This document shows, in pieces, positions 7,581-15,620 of a stretch of DNA of 64,000 nt. This stretch comes from Marinobacter litoralis (lineage in GTDB: Bacteria > Pseudomonadota > Gammaproteobacteria > Pseudomonadales > Oleiphilaceae). The notes beneath the pieces were generated by a model. That model was not told where the DNA came from, made no database searches, and saw only the letters and a list, made by a program, of their open reading frames with translations. The stretch is taken from the NCBI RefSeq assembly GCF_016427555.1, contig NZ_JAELVS010000003.1, positions 336,550-400,549 of the forward strand, given 5' to 3'. Positions within the stretch are counted from its first letter, which is position 1; every line of letters starts with the position of its first letter. The position numbers and the translations under genes are program-made.

Positions 7581-10211
7581 TTACTGGATATTTCCTTCAA
7601 CCCAGGCAGGCACACTCGCCAGAGCATCGGCCAGCTTCGACGCGTCGTTTCCTCCTCCCTGCGCCATGTCCGGACGACCACCGCCTTTTCCGTCAACCTG
7701 CGCGCACAAATGCTTCATTAGATCACCGGCCTTGATCTTGCCGGTAGCGGACTTGGTTACACCTGCAACCAATACAACCTTTCCGCCTTCAACAGTGGCC
7801 AGCACAACCACGCCCTCGCACAATTTATTCTTGAGCTGGTCCGCGGTTTCCATCAATGATTTACGATCAGTCCCTTCCATCTGCGCGGCGACTACTTTCA
7901 GGTCACCAACCTGTACAGCAGACGTTGCTAAATCACTACCGGCAGAGCTGGCCAGTTTCGCTTTCATCGCGGCGATTTCTTTCTCCAGCTGGCGGTTACG
8001 GTCCAGTGTTTGCTGCACTTTATCGACCACGGTTTCGCGGGTTGCCTTCACCAGCTTGGCCGTTTCCCGCAGGGTGCTGTCGGTTTCATCCACCCACTCC
8101 AGCGCACCAAAACCGGTGACTGCTTCAATACGACGAACTCCCGAAGAAATGCCGCTTTCGGAGGTAATACGCATCATGCCGATATCCCCAGTACGTGACA
8201 CGTGCGTTCCGCCACAAAGTTCCACGGAATATCGGTCAGACCCCATGCTCAGCACCCGGACCACATCACCGTACTTTTCACCAAACAATGCCATGGCGCC
8301 CTTTTCCTGAGCGGTTTCCATGTCGGTAACGTCAATTTCAACCGGCGTATTCTGAAGCACCTGCTCATTCACCTGGCGCTCGATTTCTTTCAACTGCTCT
8401 GGGGTAACCGCTTCAAAATGAGAAAAGTCGAAGCGCAGCTTATCCGGATCAACCAATGAACCCTTCTGATTGACGTGTTCGCCCAGCACTTTGCGCAGTG
8501 CAGCATGCAGCAGGTGGGTGGCAGAGTGATTGCGCTTTGTGCGCTCGCGGCGGTCATGATCAATGCGGGCATCCACTTCTTGTCCCGCGCTCAACTCACC
8601 CTCAACCAGCTTGCCGATGTGCAGGTGGTTGTCGCCATCTTTACGCGTGTCTGCCACCTCGAAACGGCCGCCATTCCAGGTCAACAGCCCGGTATCACCC
8701 ACCTGGCCACCAGACTCTGCATAAAACGGTGTGCGCTCAAGGACAACGACACAATCATCACCAGCAACCGCCTTACGCTCTTCGCCATCAACCAGCACCA
8801 CGCGTACGCGCTCTTTACCATCGATGTGATCGTAACCGGTAAACTCGGTTTCACCCTCAATGCTGAGGCCTTCGGCGTTGTAATCAATTCCGAATTTGCT
8901 GGCCGCCCTCGCCCGTTCACGCTGAGCTTCCATCGCTTTTTCATAACCGGCGTAGTCCAGAGTCAGACCACGCTCACGAGCGATGTCGTTGGTGAGGTCT
9001 ACCGGGAAACCGTAGGTGTCATAAAGCGTGAACACGGTTTCACCAGGAATCTCGTTACCTTTAAGCTCGGCAATGTCTTGCTCGAGCAAACGCAGACCTT
9101 TGTCGAGCGTTTTAGCGAACTGCTCTTCCTCTTGCAGCAGCACCTTCTCGATCTGCTTCAAACTGCTGACCAATTGCGGGAAGGCATCGCCCATCAGATC
9201 CGCCAGAGGCTTGGCCAGTTTATGGAAGAAAGGCCCGTTGGCACCCAACTTGTTACCGTGGCGCGCGGCACGACGGATAATCCGGCGCAGTACAAAGCCA
9301 CGACCTTCGTTCGAGGGCATCACACCGTCTGCAATCAGGAACGAACAGGAACGGATATGGTCTGCAACCACACGAAGTGATGCTTCGGTGGTTTCAGCGC
9401 CGCCGAGCACGTCGGATGCGGCCTTCAACAGATCCTGGAACAGATCGATTTCATAGTTACTGTGTACGCCCTGCAACACCGCAGCGATACGCTCAAGACC
9501 CATCCCGGTATCGACCGAAGGTTTGGGCAGGTTCAGCATTTCTCCATCGGCAGTACGGTTGTACTGCATGAAAACCACGTTCCAGATCTCGATGTAACGG
9601 TCACCGTCTTCTTCCGGGCTACCGGGAGGGCCACCAGCCACATCCGGGCCGTGATCATAAAAAATCTCGGTGCATGGGCCACATGGACCGGTATCACCCA
9701 TCTGCCAGAAGTTATCGGAGGCGTAGCGGGCGCCTTTGTTATCACCAATGCGCACGATGCGGTCAGCAGGCACGCCTACTTCTTTATTCCAGATATCGAA
9801 AGCTTCATCGTCATCCGCGTAAACGGTCACCCACAGCTTTTCGGTCGGCAGGTTCAGCCACTTGTCTCCGGTCAGGAAGGTCCAGGCAAAATTGATGGCT
9901 TCACGCTTGAAATAATCACCAAAGCTGAAGTTGCCCAGCATTTCGAAGAAGGTGTGGTGACGCGCGGTATATCCCACGTTTTCTAGGTCGTTATGCTTGC
10001 CGCCAGCGCGCACACACTTCTGGGTTGAAGTTGCCCGAGTGTAATCGCGCTCTTCCCGACCAAGGAAGGTATCCTTGAACTGGTTCATGCCCGCGTTGGT
10101 AAACAGCAAGGTTGGATCGTCCGCTGGCACCAGCGAACTGCTTGGAACAATAGCGTGACCGTGCTGTTTGAAATAATCGAGGAACGTCTGTCGCAACTCT
10201 GCGGTTTTCAT
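7581..10211 (-). CDS. alaS: Alanyl-tRNA synthetase
   Basis: 876 residues. It charges tRNA-Ala and clears mischarged Ser/Gly. The start [14 protein letters not shown] is the family N-terminus; [20 protein letters not shown] is the class II catalytic region (about 60-80). The editing domain shows [11 protein letters not shown] near 560 and the Zn-binding CGGTHV near 665. The C-terminal oligomerisation/C-Ala domain ends with [12 protein letters not shown]. Upstream in-frame starts give a non-family extension and were rejected. The order alaS-lysC-csrA-tRNA-Ser is as in Pseudomonas. Confidence 0.97.
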   Translation of the reverse strand: MKTAELRQTFLDYFKQHGHAIVPSSSLVPADDPTLLFTNAGMNQFKDTFLGREERDYTRATSTQKCVRAGGKHNDLENVGYTARHHTFFEMLGNFSFGDYFKREAINFAWTFLTGDKWLNLPTEKLWVTVYADDDEAFDIWNKEVGVPADRIVRIGDNKGARYASDNFWQMGDTGPCGPCTEIFYDHGPDVAGGPPGSPEEDGDRYIEIWNVVFMQYNRTADGEMLNLPKPSVDTGMGLERIAAVLQGVHSNYEIDLFQDLLKAASDVLGGAETTEASLRVVADHIRSCSFLIADGVMPSNEGRGFVLRRIIRRAARHGNKLGANGPFFHKLAKPLADLMGDAFPQLVSSLKQIEKVLLQEEEQFAKTLDKGLRLLEQDIAELKGNEIPGETVFTLYDTYGFPVDLTNDIARERGLTLDYAGYEKAMEAQRERARAASKFGIDYNAEGLSIEGETEFTGYDHIDGKERVRVVLVDGEERKAVAGDDCVVVLERTPFYAESGGQVGDTGLLTWNGGRFEVADTRKDGDNHLHIGKLVEGELSAGQEVDARIDHDRRERTKRNHSATHLLHAALRKVLGEHVNQKGSLVDPDKLRFDFSHFEAVTPEQLKEIERQVNEQVLQNTPVEIDVTDMETAQEKGAMALFGEKYGDVVRVLSMGSDRYSVELCGGTHVSRTGDIGMMRITSESGISSGVRRIEAVTGFGALEWVDETDSTLRETAKLVKATRETVVDKVQQTLDRNRQLEKEIAAMKAKLASSAGSDLATSAVQVGDLKVVAAQMEGTDRKSLMETADQLKNKLCEGVVVLATVEGGKVVLVAGVTKSATGKIKAGDLMKHLCAQVDGKGGGRPDMAQGGGNDASKLADALASVPAWVEGNIQ

Positions 10212-10351
10212 AGCCCTTTGATACCTTTCCAGAAACCCGCCGAGAAGCCGGCAGGTCCGCGATTGAATACGAATACTTACATGCGTGTGCAAATCCGCTA
10301 CTCTAGCACACGCCGAGAACATGAAAAACGTGAAACCTCATAGGAGAACCC

Positions 10352-10888
10352 ATGCCCCGCCGCTTCCACGACGCCGAGGAACTATTACCGCCAGCCACAG
10401 CATTAAAGCGGGCATTGGCCATCATCTACGACGGCTTGATCAGCATTGCCGTGTTGCTGGTCGCCACTTGGGTCTACACCATGATCGCCGGCTGGCTAAC
10501 AGGCTGGGACACCTACGAACAAATGGCCGAAGCCGGCCAGTTATCCGGTGATCCCGGGCTGACCTTTGTCCTGTTCCTTGTGCTGTATCTGTTTTTTGCT
10601 TATTTCTGGACTCGCGCCGGCCAGACACTGGGCATGCAGGTTTGGCGGGTGCGCATCGAAAACCTGGATGGCACATCGGTGAGCTGGACTCAATCATTGC
10701 TCCGCTACGGAACTGCGGCGGCCGTGGTTTTCCTGGCCATGATCGGCGGCCATTATCTGGGCGCGGTCACATTGCTGCTGACGGTACCGGCGATCATCGC
10801 CTTGTTTTACCCGATCAACGGCCTGTCGGTCACCGACCGGGTTTCCAACAGTGTGGTTGTGGCTCTCCCCAAGCCCAGCAAAAAATAA
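10352..10888 (+). CDS. RDD family membrane protein
   Basis: 178 residues with an RDD-domain pattern: the Arg in ALKRALAIIYDGL (first helix, about 14-42), a second helix (LTFVLFLVLYLFFAYFW, about 69-87), and a third hydrophobic block at about 116-150. WTRAGQTLGMQVWRVRIENLDG between helices is the most conserved RDD segment. Function is unknown for most members; some are proposed Na+/H+ antiporters. AGGAGAACCC gives a clear ribosome site. It is divergent from alaS and convergent with lptG. Confidence 0.85.
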   Translation: MPRRFHDAEELLPPATALKRALAIIYDGLISIAVLLVATWVYTMIAGWLTGWDTYEQMAEAGQLSGDPGLTFVLFLVLYLFFAYFWTRAGQTLGMQVWRVRIENLDGTSVSWTQSLLRYGTAAAVVFLAMIGGHYLGAVTLLLTVPAIIALFYPINGLSVTDRVSNSVVVALPKPSKK

Positions 10889-10897
10889 CTTGCCTTC

Positions 10898-10916
10898 GGG
10901 CCGGCCTAGCCGGCCC
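10898..10916. terminator. Stem-loop between convergent RDD gene and lptG
   Basis: GGGCCGGC / GCCGGCCC, an 8-bp perfect stem with the 3-nt loop CTA. Only short T runs flank it, so it is a weak intrinsic terminator or a 3'-end stabiliser. The loop is exactly the lptG stop codon (TAG on the minus strand). Confidence 0.6.
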
Positions 10917-11967
10917 TTCTCATTAACACAGCCCCTACCGCAGCATTGATCAGAATTGGCGCCAGCACCGCAATCATCGGATTAAAACCGTACACCATGC
11001 TCATCGGCCCCAGCAGATCCTGCATATACTTGAACAGCAGCCCTACCAACAAACCGGTAAACACCCGAAACCCCATGGTGACCGAGCGCAGCGGCCCGAA
11101 AACAAACGAAATAGCCACCAGCACCATCACAGCCGTCCCCAAGGGCATCAGCGCTTTCTTCCAGAAGGCTAGCCAATACTGGGCCGCCGTGAGCCCCTGC
11201 TCTCCCAAATAGCGGGCATAGGTGAACAACCCCGTCATTGATAGGTTTTCAGGCTTCACAATCAGCACACTGAGCACTTCCGGCGACAAACCAGTATCCC
11301 AACGCAGTGATGCCTGCTCGCCACGAACCGTTCGATCATCTTCAATTCGGGTTGTGACCACATTTTCGAGCATCCAGTGGTCACCCTGGAAGGCAGCTTT
11401 CTCAGCGAAACTCGATTGAATCAACTGCCGTTCATCATCAAATTCGAACAGAGATACGCCCACCAGTGCGCCGTCCGGCTGGACCGCGTTCAAGTGCATG
11501 AAGGTGTTGCCTTCGCGGTGCCAGACCCCGTGAGCTTCCGCAACATTCTTGCCGGCCCCCAAGGCGACGGCTTTATCGCTCTGAGCAATACGTTCGGTAG
11601 CAGGAGCCACATATTCGCCAATGAACACGCCCAGCACTACGACAATCAAAGCCGGTTTCATCGCCGACCAAACGATTCGCTTCAGCGAAACGCCGGCGGC
11701 CCGAATAACCGTCAGCTCCGAGGAGCTGGCCATGGTTCCCAACCCGACCAGGCACCCCATGAAAGCCCCCAAAGGCAGGTAATCATAAATACGACGGGGC
11801 AACGTCAGCGCTACGTACCAAAGCGCCTCCATGGTCTGATAGCCATTGCGGGTGTCTTCAAGCTCGGCAATAAAGGCAAAGATCAGATCCAGCGACAGCA
11901 CCACCACCATCACCAAAAACATGGCGCCGCCCACGGTGCTCATTACGTAGTTATCAATCTTACGCAT
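10906..11967 (-). CDS. lptG: LPS export permease LptG
   Basis: 353 residues. LptG pairs with LptF as the membrane part of the LptB2FG ABC transporter, which extracts LPS from the inner membrane. Membrane helices occur at both ends (about 12-34, 65-83, 100-120, and four after 265) around a periplasmic beta-jellyroll. The start MRKIDNYV (11967) sits 9 nt after GGAGG; the ATG two codons upstream would be too close. It overlaps the lptF stop by 8 nt, so the two are translationally coupled. Confidence 0.95.
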   Translation of the reverse strand: MRKIDNYVMSTVGGAMFLVMVVVLSLDLIFAFIAELEDTRNGYQTMEALWYVALTLPRRIYDYLPLGAFMGCLVGLGTMASSSELTVIRAAGVSLKRIVWSAMKPALIVVVLGVFIGEYVAPATERIAQSDKAVALGAGKNVAEAHGVWHREGNTFMHLNAVQPDGALVGVSLFEFDDERQLIQSSFAEKAAFQGDHWMLENVVTTRIEDDRTVRGEQASLRWDTGLSPEVLSVLIVKPENLSMTGLFTYARYLGEQGLTAAQYWLAFWKKALMPLGTAVMVLVAISFVFGPLRSVTMGFRVFTGLLVGLLFKYMQDLLGPMSMVYGFNPMIAVLAPILINAAVGAVLMRRAG

Positions 11968-13063
11968 GGGCATTCGCCTCCTTTTGCAGGCGACGGCGAT
12001 TCAGCCAGGCAGGACCAAACTGCAACCACAAGCCGAGCGACAAGAACAATCCGTGTACCCACAGCATGCCCAGCCACTCAGGCACCTTGCCATCGGCCAG
12101 CGCATCCCGCGCAACAATCAGCAAGCCGAGATAAGTGATGTAAACCAACATGGCCGGAAGCAAATGAAAGAACCGGCCCTGCCTCGGATTAACCCGGCTC
12201 AGGCGCACCGCCAACAGAGTGATAATCGGAACAATCAATGGCAGTGAAATACGCCAGTGCAACAAGGCACGGTCTTCGGGATCATCGGAATGCCAGAGGT
12301 CAAGAGTAGAAATGCCCTCTTCCAGCTCTTTGGTGCCGGCTTCACCGCTTTGAATTTTTAAACCATAGGCCTCAAAAAGCGTGGCGCTATGATCGAGCTG
12401 CCCGGGCACGCCCTGAAAACGCCCCCCATCTTCCAGAATCAAAAACCGGCTACCGGTTTCCTCATCGATCAACTGCGACCCGGTCTCGGCAGTAATCAGG
12501 GTAACGCCTTCTCCATCACTACCGTATTCGGCGATGAACACTCCTTGAAGCTGGCGCTTGTCGTCGCTCAAGGCTTCGGTATAGGTAACCCGGGTGCCCG
12601 AGGTGAAATCCTGAAATCGTCCCGGTGCCAGCATTTCGAATTCAGTCGCCTTACGCTGCTCGTTGAAAATCTGTTCTACCTGCTTCATACCCCAAGGCGA
12701 CACGTATAGACTCATGGCGCCCACCACAACCATGACCGGCAACGCACCCAGCAGGGTTTTCGTCAGCAACTGGCGCTCACTCACGCCACATGCAAAGAGC
12801 ACCGTCATTTCGCTTTCAAGATACATACGGCCGTATGCGAGCAAGATGCCGATGAACAGGCCCAGCGGCAGAATCAGCTCAAGAAATCCAGGAAACCGGT
12901 AACCCATGATGGCAAACAAAACGCCCGCAGCAATTTCACCCTCTGCGGCACTGCCTAAATACTTAATGAACCGGCCGCTCATAAAAACCAGCAATAAAAT
13001 GCCGGAAACGGCGAACATGCTCACCATGATCTGGCGAATAAGGTAACGGAAAATGATAGTCAA
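11960..13063 (-). CDS. lptF: LPS export permease LptF
   Basis: 367 residues, the partner of LptG. The N-terminal MTIIFRYLIRQIMVSMFAVSG is typical LptF, with helices near 13-33, 53-75, 98-120, and three between about 270 and 350; a periplasmic jellyroll lies between. It heads the lptFG operon and is divergent from pepA, the arrangement of most gammaproteobacteria. The 221-bp divergent gap must hold both promoters; I could not assign boxes with confidence. Confidence 0.95.
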   Translation of the reverse strand: MTIIFRYLIRQIMVSMFAVSGILLLVFMSGRFIKYLGSAAEGEIAAGVLFAIMGYRFPGFLELILPLGLFIGILLAYGRMYLESEMTVLFACGVSERQLLTKTLLGALPVMVVVGAMSLYVSPWGMKQVEQIFNEQRKATEFEMLAPGRFQDFTSGTRVTYTEALSDDKRQLQGVFIAEYGSDGEGVTLITAETGSQLIDEETGSRFLILEDGGRFQGVPGQLDHSATLFEAYGLKIQSGEAGTKELEEGISTLDLWHSDDPEDRALLHWRISLPLIVPIITLLAVRLSRVNPRQGRFFHLLPAMLVYITYLGLLIVARDALADGKVPEWLGMLWVHGLFLSLGLWLQFGPAWLNRRRLQKEANAHA

Positions 13064-13284
13064 ATCAGTCTCTCTGGTGGCGCCCGGTTAGAAGATGGTG
13101 GATACAGGAAACTGCGCGTATTCTATGTAACCTTGCCACTGAATGACAGTAAAGCACTTATACATTACCGCTATTCAAGCAATATAGGCCGTCCGCTTGA
13201 TTATTCGCGGCTTAGCCCCAATCCTAGAGAACATGCGAACCGCTGGGCTAGGCCCAACACTCGAATCACACAACAGGAGTTGTC

Positions 13285-14775
13285 ATGAATTTCAGCCTGA
13301 GCAGCAAAGCCGTCACGGCGACCAACACCGACTGCCTCGTTATCGGACTGCCCGAAAACGGTGAGTGGCCGGAAACCACCAAAGCAGCAGACCAGGCTTT
13401 GGGAGGGCTGATCAAGCAACTGGAACACGCCGGCGACCTGACAGGCAAAAACGCCACGGTTAACACTCTGCCTCTGACCGAACAGCCCTGGCAGCGCGTT
13501 ATTGTTATCGGCACAGGCAAAGACGACGAGCGCCATCAGGCCAATTACCGCAAAGCCCTGATCGCCGCCGTAGGCGCACTCAAAGACGGCCCATCCAACA
13601 GTGCCTTCATCTGCCTGACCGACACCGAGATTCAGGGTTCCGAAGCAACCTCCTCAGAAGAGGCCCGCCTGAACCTGCTCGGCCGCACACTGGAGGAGCA
13701 ACTCTACACCTTCACCGGATTCAAGAGCGAACAACCGCCCGCCCGCAAACTCAACAAAGTTGTGGTGCAAGCGTCTGACGCCGATCAGGCCCAGAAAGAC
13801 GCCTTCAACCTTGGGCTCGCCACCGGCCGCGGCATGAATTACACCCGCGATTTGGGCAACACACCGCCCAACGTTTGCCACCCGGTATGGCTGGCGGAAC
13901 AAGCCCAAAACATGGCTAAAGAACACGACTGCATCAAAACCGAAATACTGGATGAGAAGCAGATGGCCGACATGGGCATGAATACCATCCTGGCCGTTGG
14001 CAAAGGCTCCACACAGCCCCCTCGCCTGATCGTTATGGAATACCGCGGCGGCAAAGCCGACGAAAAGCCCTACGTACTGGTCGGCAAAGGCATCACCTTC
14101 GACAGCGGCGGCATCAGCCTCAAGCCCGGCGCCGGCATGGACGAAATGAAATACGACATGGGCGGCTCTGCCAGCGTATTCGGCACCATGAAAGTCCTGG
14201 CTGAAACCAAACCAGCCATCAACGTGGTCGCCGTTATCGCAGCAGCTGAAAACATGCCAGACGGCTCAGCAACTCGCCCGGGCGACATCGTCACTACCCT
14301 GAGCGGCCAAACCGTTGAAATCCTCAACACCGACGCCGAAGGCCGGCTGGTGCTGTGCGACGCCCTCACCTACGTGAAAAAGTTCGACCCTGAAACCGTC
14401 ATCGACCTGGCCACCCTCACCGGCGCCTGCATCATCGCCTTGGGCCACCAGGCAACCGGCATGCTGGCCAACGACGACGAACTGGCCAACGAACTGCTGG
14501 CCGCTGGCGAAAGAACCGGCGACCGAGCCTGGCGCCTGCCTCTGTGGGACGAATACCAAAGCCAGCTCGACAGCAATTTCGCTGACATCGCCAACATCGG
14601 CGGCCGCCCTGCAGGCACCATCACAGCGGCCTGCTTCCTGTCCCGGTTCACCAAAGAATACCGCTGGGCACACCTGGACATCGCAGGTACCGCCTGGGAT
14701 TCCGGCAAAGCCAAAGGCGCCACCGGCCGCCCAGTGCCTCTGCTGGTCAACTACCTGATGTCCCATGCAGGGTAA
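13285..14775 (+). CDS. pepA: Leucyl aminopeptidase (PepA)
   Basis: 496 residues, M17 family two-metal aminopeptidase; in enteric bacteria it also binds DNA in cer/Xer recombination. The catalytic domain shows KGITFDSGGISLKP (about 271-284) with metal/catalytic residues and the NTDAEGRL signature (about 350-357). The first 165 residues are the variable N-domain. The stop overlaps the holC start by 11 nt, so pepA-holC-valS reads as an operon, with the repeat element and a separate promoter before valS. Confidence 0.97.
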   Translation: MNFSLSSKAVTATNTDCLVIGLPENGEWPETTKAADQALGGLIKQLEHAGDLTGKNATVNTLPLTEQPWQRVIVIGTGKDDERHQANYRKALIAAVGALKDGPSNSAFICLTDTEIQGSEATSSEEARLNLLGRTLEEQLYTFTGFKSEQPPARKLNKVVVQASDADQAQKDAFNLGLATGRGMNYTRDLGNTPPNVCHPVWLAEQAQNMAKEHDCIKTEILDEKQMADMGMNTILAVGKGSTQPPRLIVMEYRGGKADEKPYVLVGKGITFDSGGISLKPGAGMDEMKYDMGGSASVFGTMKVLAETKPAINVVAVIAAAENMPDGSATRPGDIVTTLSGQTVEILNTDAEGRLVLCDALTYVKKFDPETVIDLATLTGACIIALGHQATGMLANDDELANELLAAGERTGDRAWRLPLWDEYQSQLDSNFADIANIGGRPAGTITAACFLSRFTKEYRWAHLDIAGTAWDSGKAKGATGRPVPLLVNYLMSHAG

Positions 14776-15277
14776 CAATCCGACCAACTTACCGGAGCCC
14801 GGCAGCCCAGCTGCCGGCCCCTCCGGCCAAGACGCAAAAAACCAGCGCTACTGGTTCCACATCCTCGCCCAAAACACCCCAGCCGCCCGCAACCTCCACG
14901 CCGCCAAACTCGTGGACAAAGCCTGGCAGCAAGGCGACCGCGTGTGCGTGCTCTGCGAAAACCAGCAACAAGCGCAAGAACTCGATGACCTGCTCTGGAA
15001 CTTCACCCCAGACGCCTTCATCCCTCACAGCATCGCAACCGACCCGGGCACCCCATGCTCAGACCCAGTCGGCATCCTGCTCTATCCTCCGGCCGCCACC
15101 GATTGGGAAACCGTCATCATCCTGTCTTCCACTCTGCCTGAACAGGCGGATCAATACCGAAGACTGGCACTGGTCGCCCAAAACGACCCGACGGTACTCA
15201 ACCAAGCCCGCGGCCACTACAAACAACTGCGAAAGCTGGGCATTGAAGCGCGGGTACACGACATGCGAAAACGCTGA
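14765..15277 (+). CDS. holC: DNA polymerase III chi subunit
   Basis: 170 residues. Chi links the clamp loader (through psi) to SSB during replication. The domain from about residue 26 (RYWFHILAQNTPAARNLHAAKLVDKAW) through QARGHYKQLRKLGIEARVHDMRK is the chi fold. The first 25 residues are Pro/Gly-rich and longer than in E. coli chi (147 aa), so an internal start is possible, but the overlap with pepA favours this ATG. Confidence 0.88.
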   Translation: MQGNNPTNLPEPGSPAAGPSGQDAKNQRYWFHILAQNTPAARNLHAAKLVDKAWQQGDRVCVLCENQQQAQELDDLLWNFTPDAFIPHSIATDPGTPCSDPVGILLYPPAATDWETVIILSSTLPEQADQYRRLALVAQNDPTVLNQARGHYKQLRKLGIEARVHDMRKR

Positions 15278-15377
15278 CTAACACGTTTGCTCGTCAAAAG
15301 GCATACGGTAGCTCACGACTTTCCAAGCACATCGAAACAGCACAAACTTGGGTGCGACAATAAGCCAGAGTTTGATA

Positions 15378-15487
15378 AGCGAAGTTGGGACAGGCTTTCC
15401 AAAAATTTCGTAGGCCATGGATGGCCGGAGAGAAGCGCTCAGGGACGAGCTTGTAGCGGTTTTTGGAAAGCCTGTCCCAACTTCGCT
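15378..15487 (+). repeat. Variable-arm palindromic repeat, copy 1
   Basis: Two 28-bp arms (15378-15405 and 15460-15487) are perfect reverse complements and flank a 54-bp core (15406-15459). The core begins TTTCGTAGGCC and ends TTGTAGCGG. It holds hairpin GGCCAT-GG-ATGGCC (15413-15426) and a second hairpin GCTC-N6-GAGC. The core matches three other copies in the window; the arms do not. Core plus-strand orientation follows holC-to-valS transcription. Subfamily A, with copy 4. Confidence 0.93.
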
Positions 15488-15536
15488 AACACCCAAACAA
15501 GCAGGCTAAGAATATACGAGCACCGGAAGCTGAACG

Positions 15537-15566
15537 TTCGCCCGAACCAAAGCGACCATGTATAAT
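15537..15566 (+). promoter_or_regulatory. Probable valS promoter
   Basis: A perfect TATAAT at 15561-15566 with a weak -35 (TTCGCC, 15537-15542) at 18-bp spacing. This would start transcription near 15573, about 48 nt before the valS ATG. Confidence 0.55.
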
Positions 15567-15620
15567 GGCCGGTTTCAAACTTCCCCATCGTGAATCAACC
15601 AACGGTCACTGCAGAAACCC

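Larger units (their letters stand above)
15278..15620. other. 343-bp gap between holC and valS: repeat element plus valS promoter
   Basis: No credible gene. The middle third is variable-arm repeat copy 1 (15378-15487). The last 60 bp carry the probable valS promoter. The first 100 bp (15278-15377) show no recognisable feature; a short minus-strand ORF crosses the repeat and is rejected. Confidence 0.8.

Noticed and set aside
15378..15487. Repeat elements as integron attC sites
   Set aside because: attC sites keep conserved outer R boxes and are paired with cassettes and an integrase. Here the outer arms are the variable part and no integrase or cassettes exist.
15278..15496. 72-codon minus-strand ORF across repeat copy 1
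   Set aside because: Most of it is the repeat arms and core read as protein. Similar peptide strings appear from the other copies because the 54-bp core is a multiple of three, not because a protein is conserved; frames differ in flanks and no ribosome site is seen.
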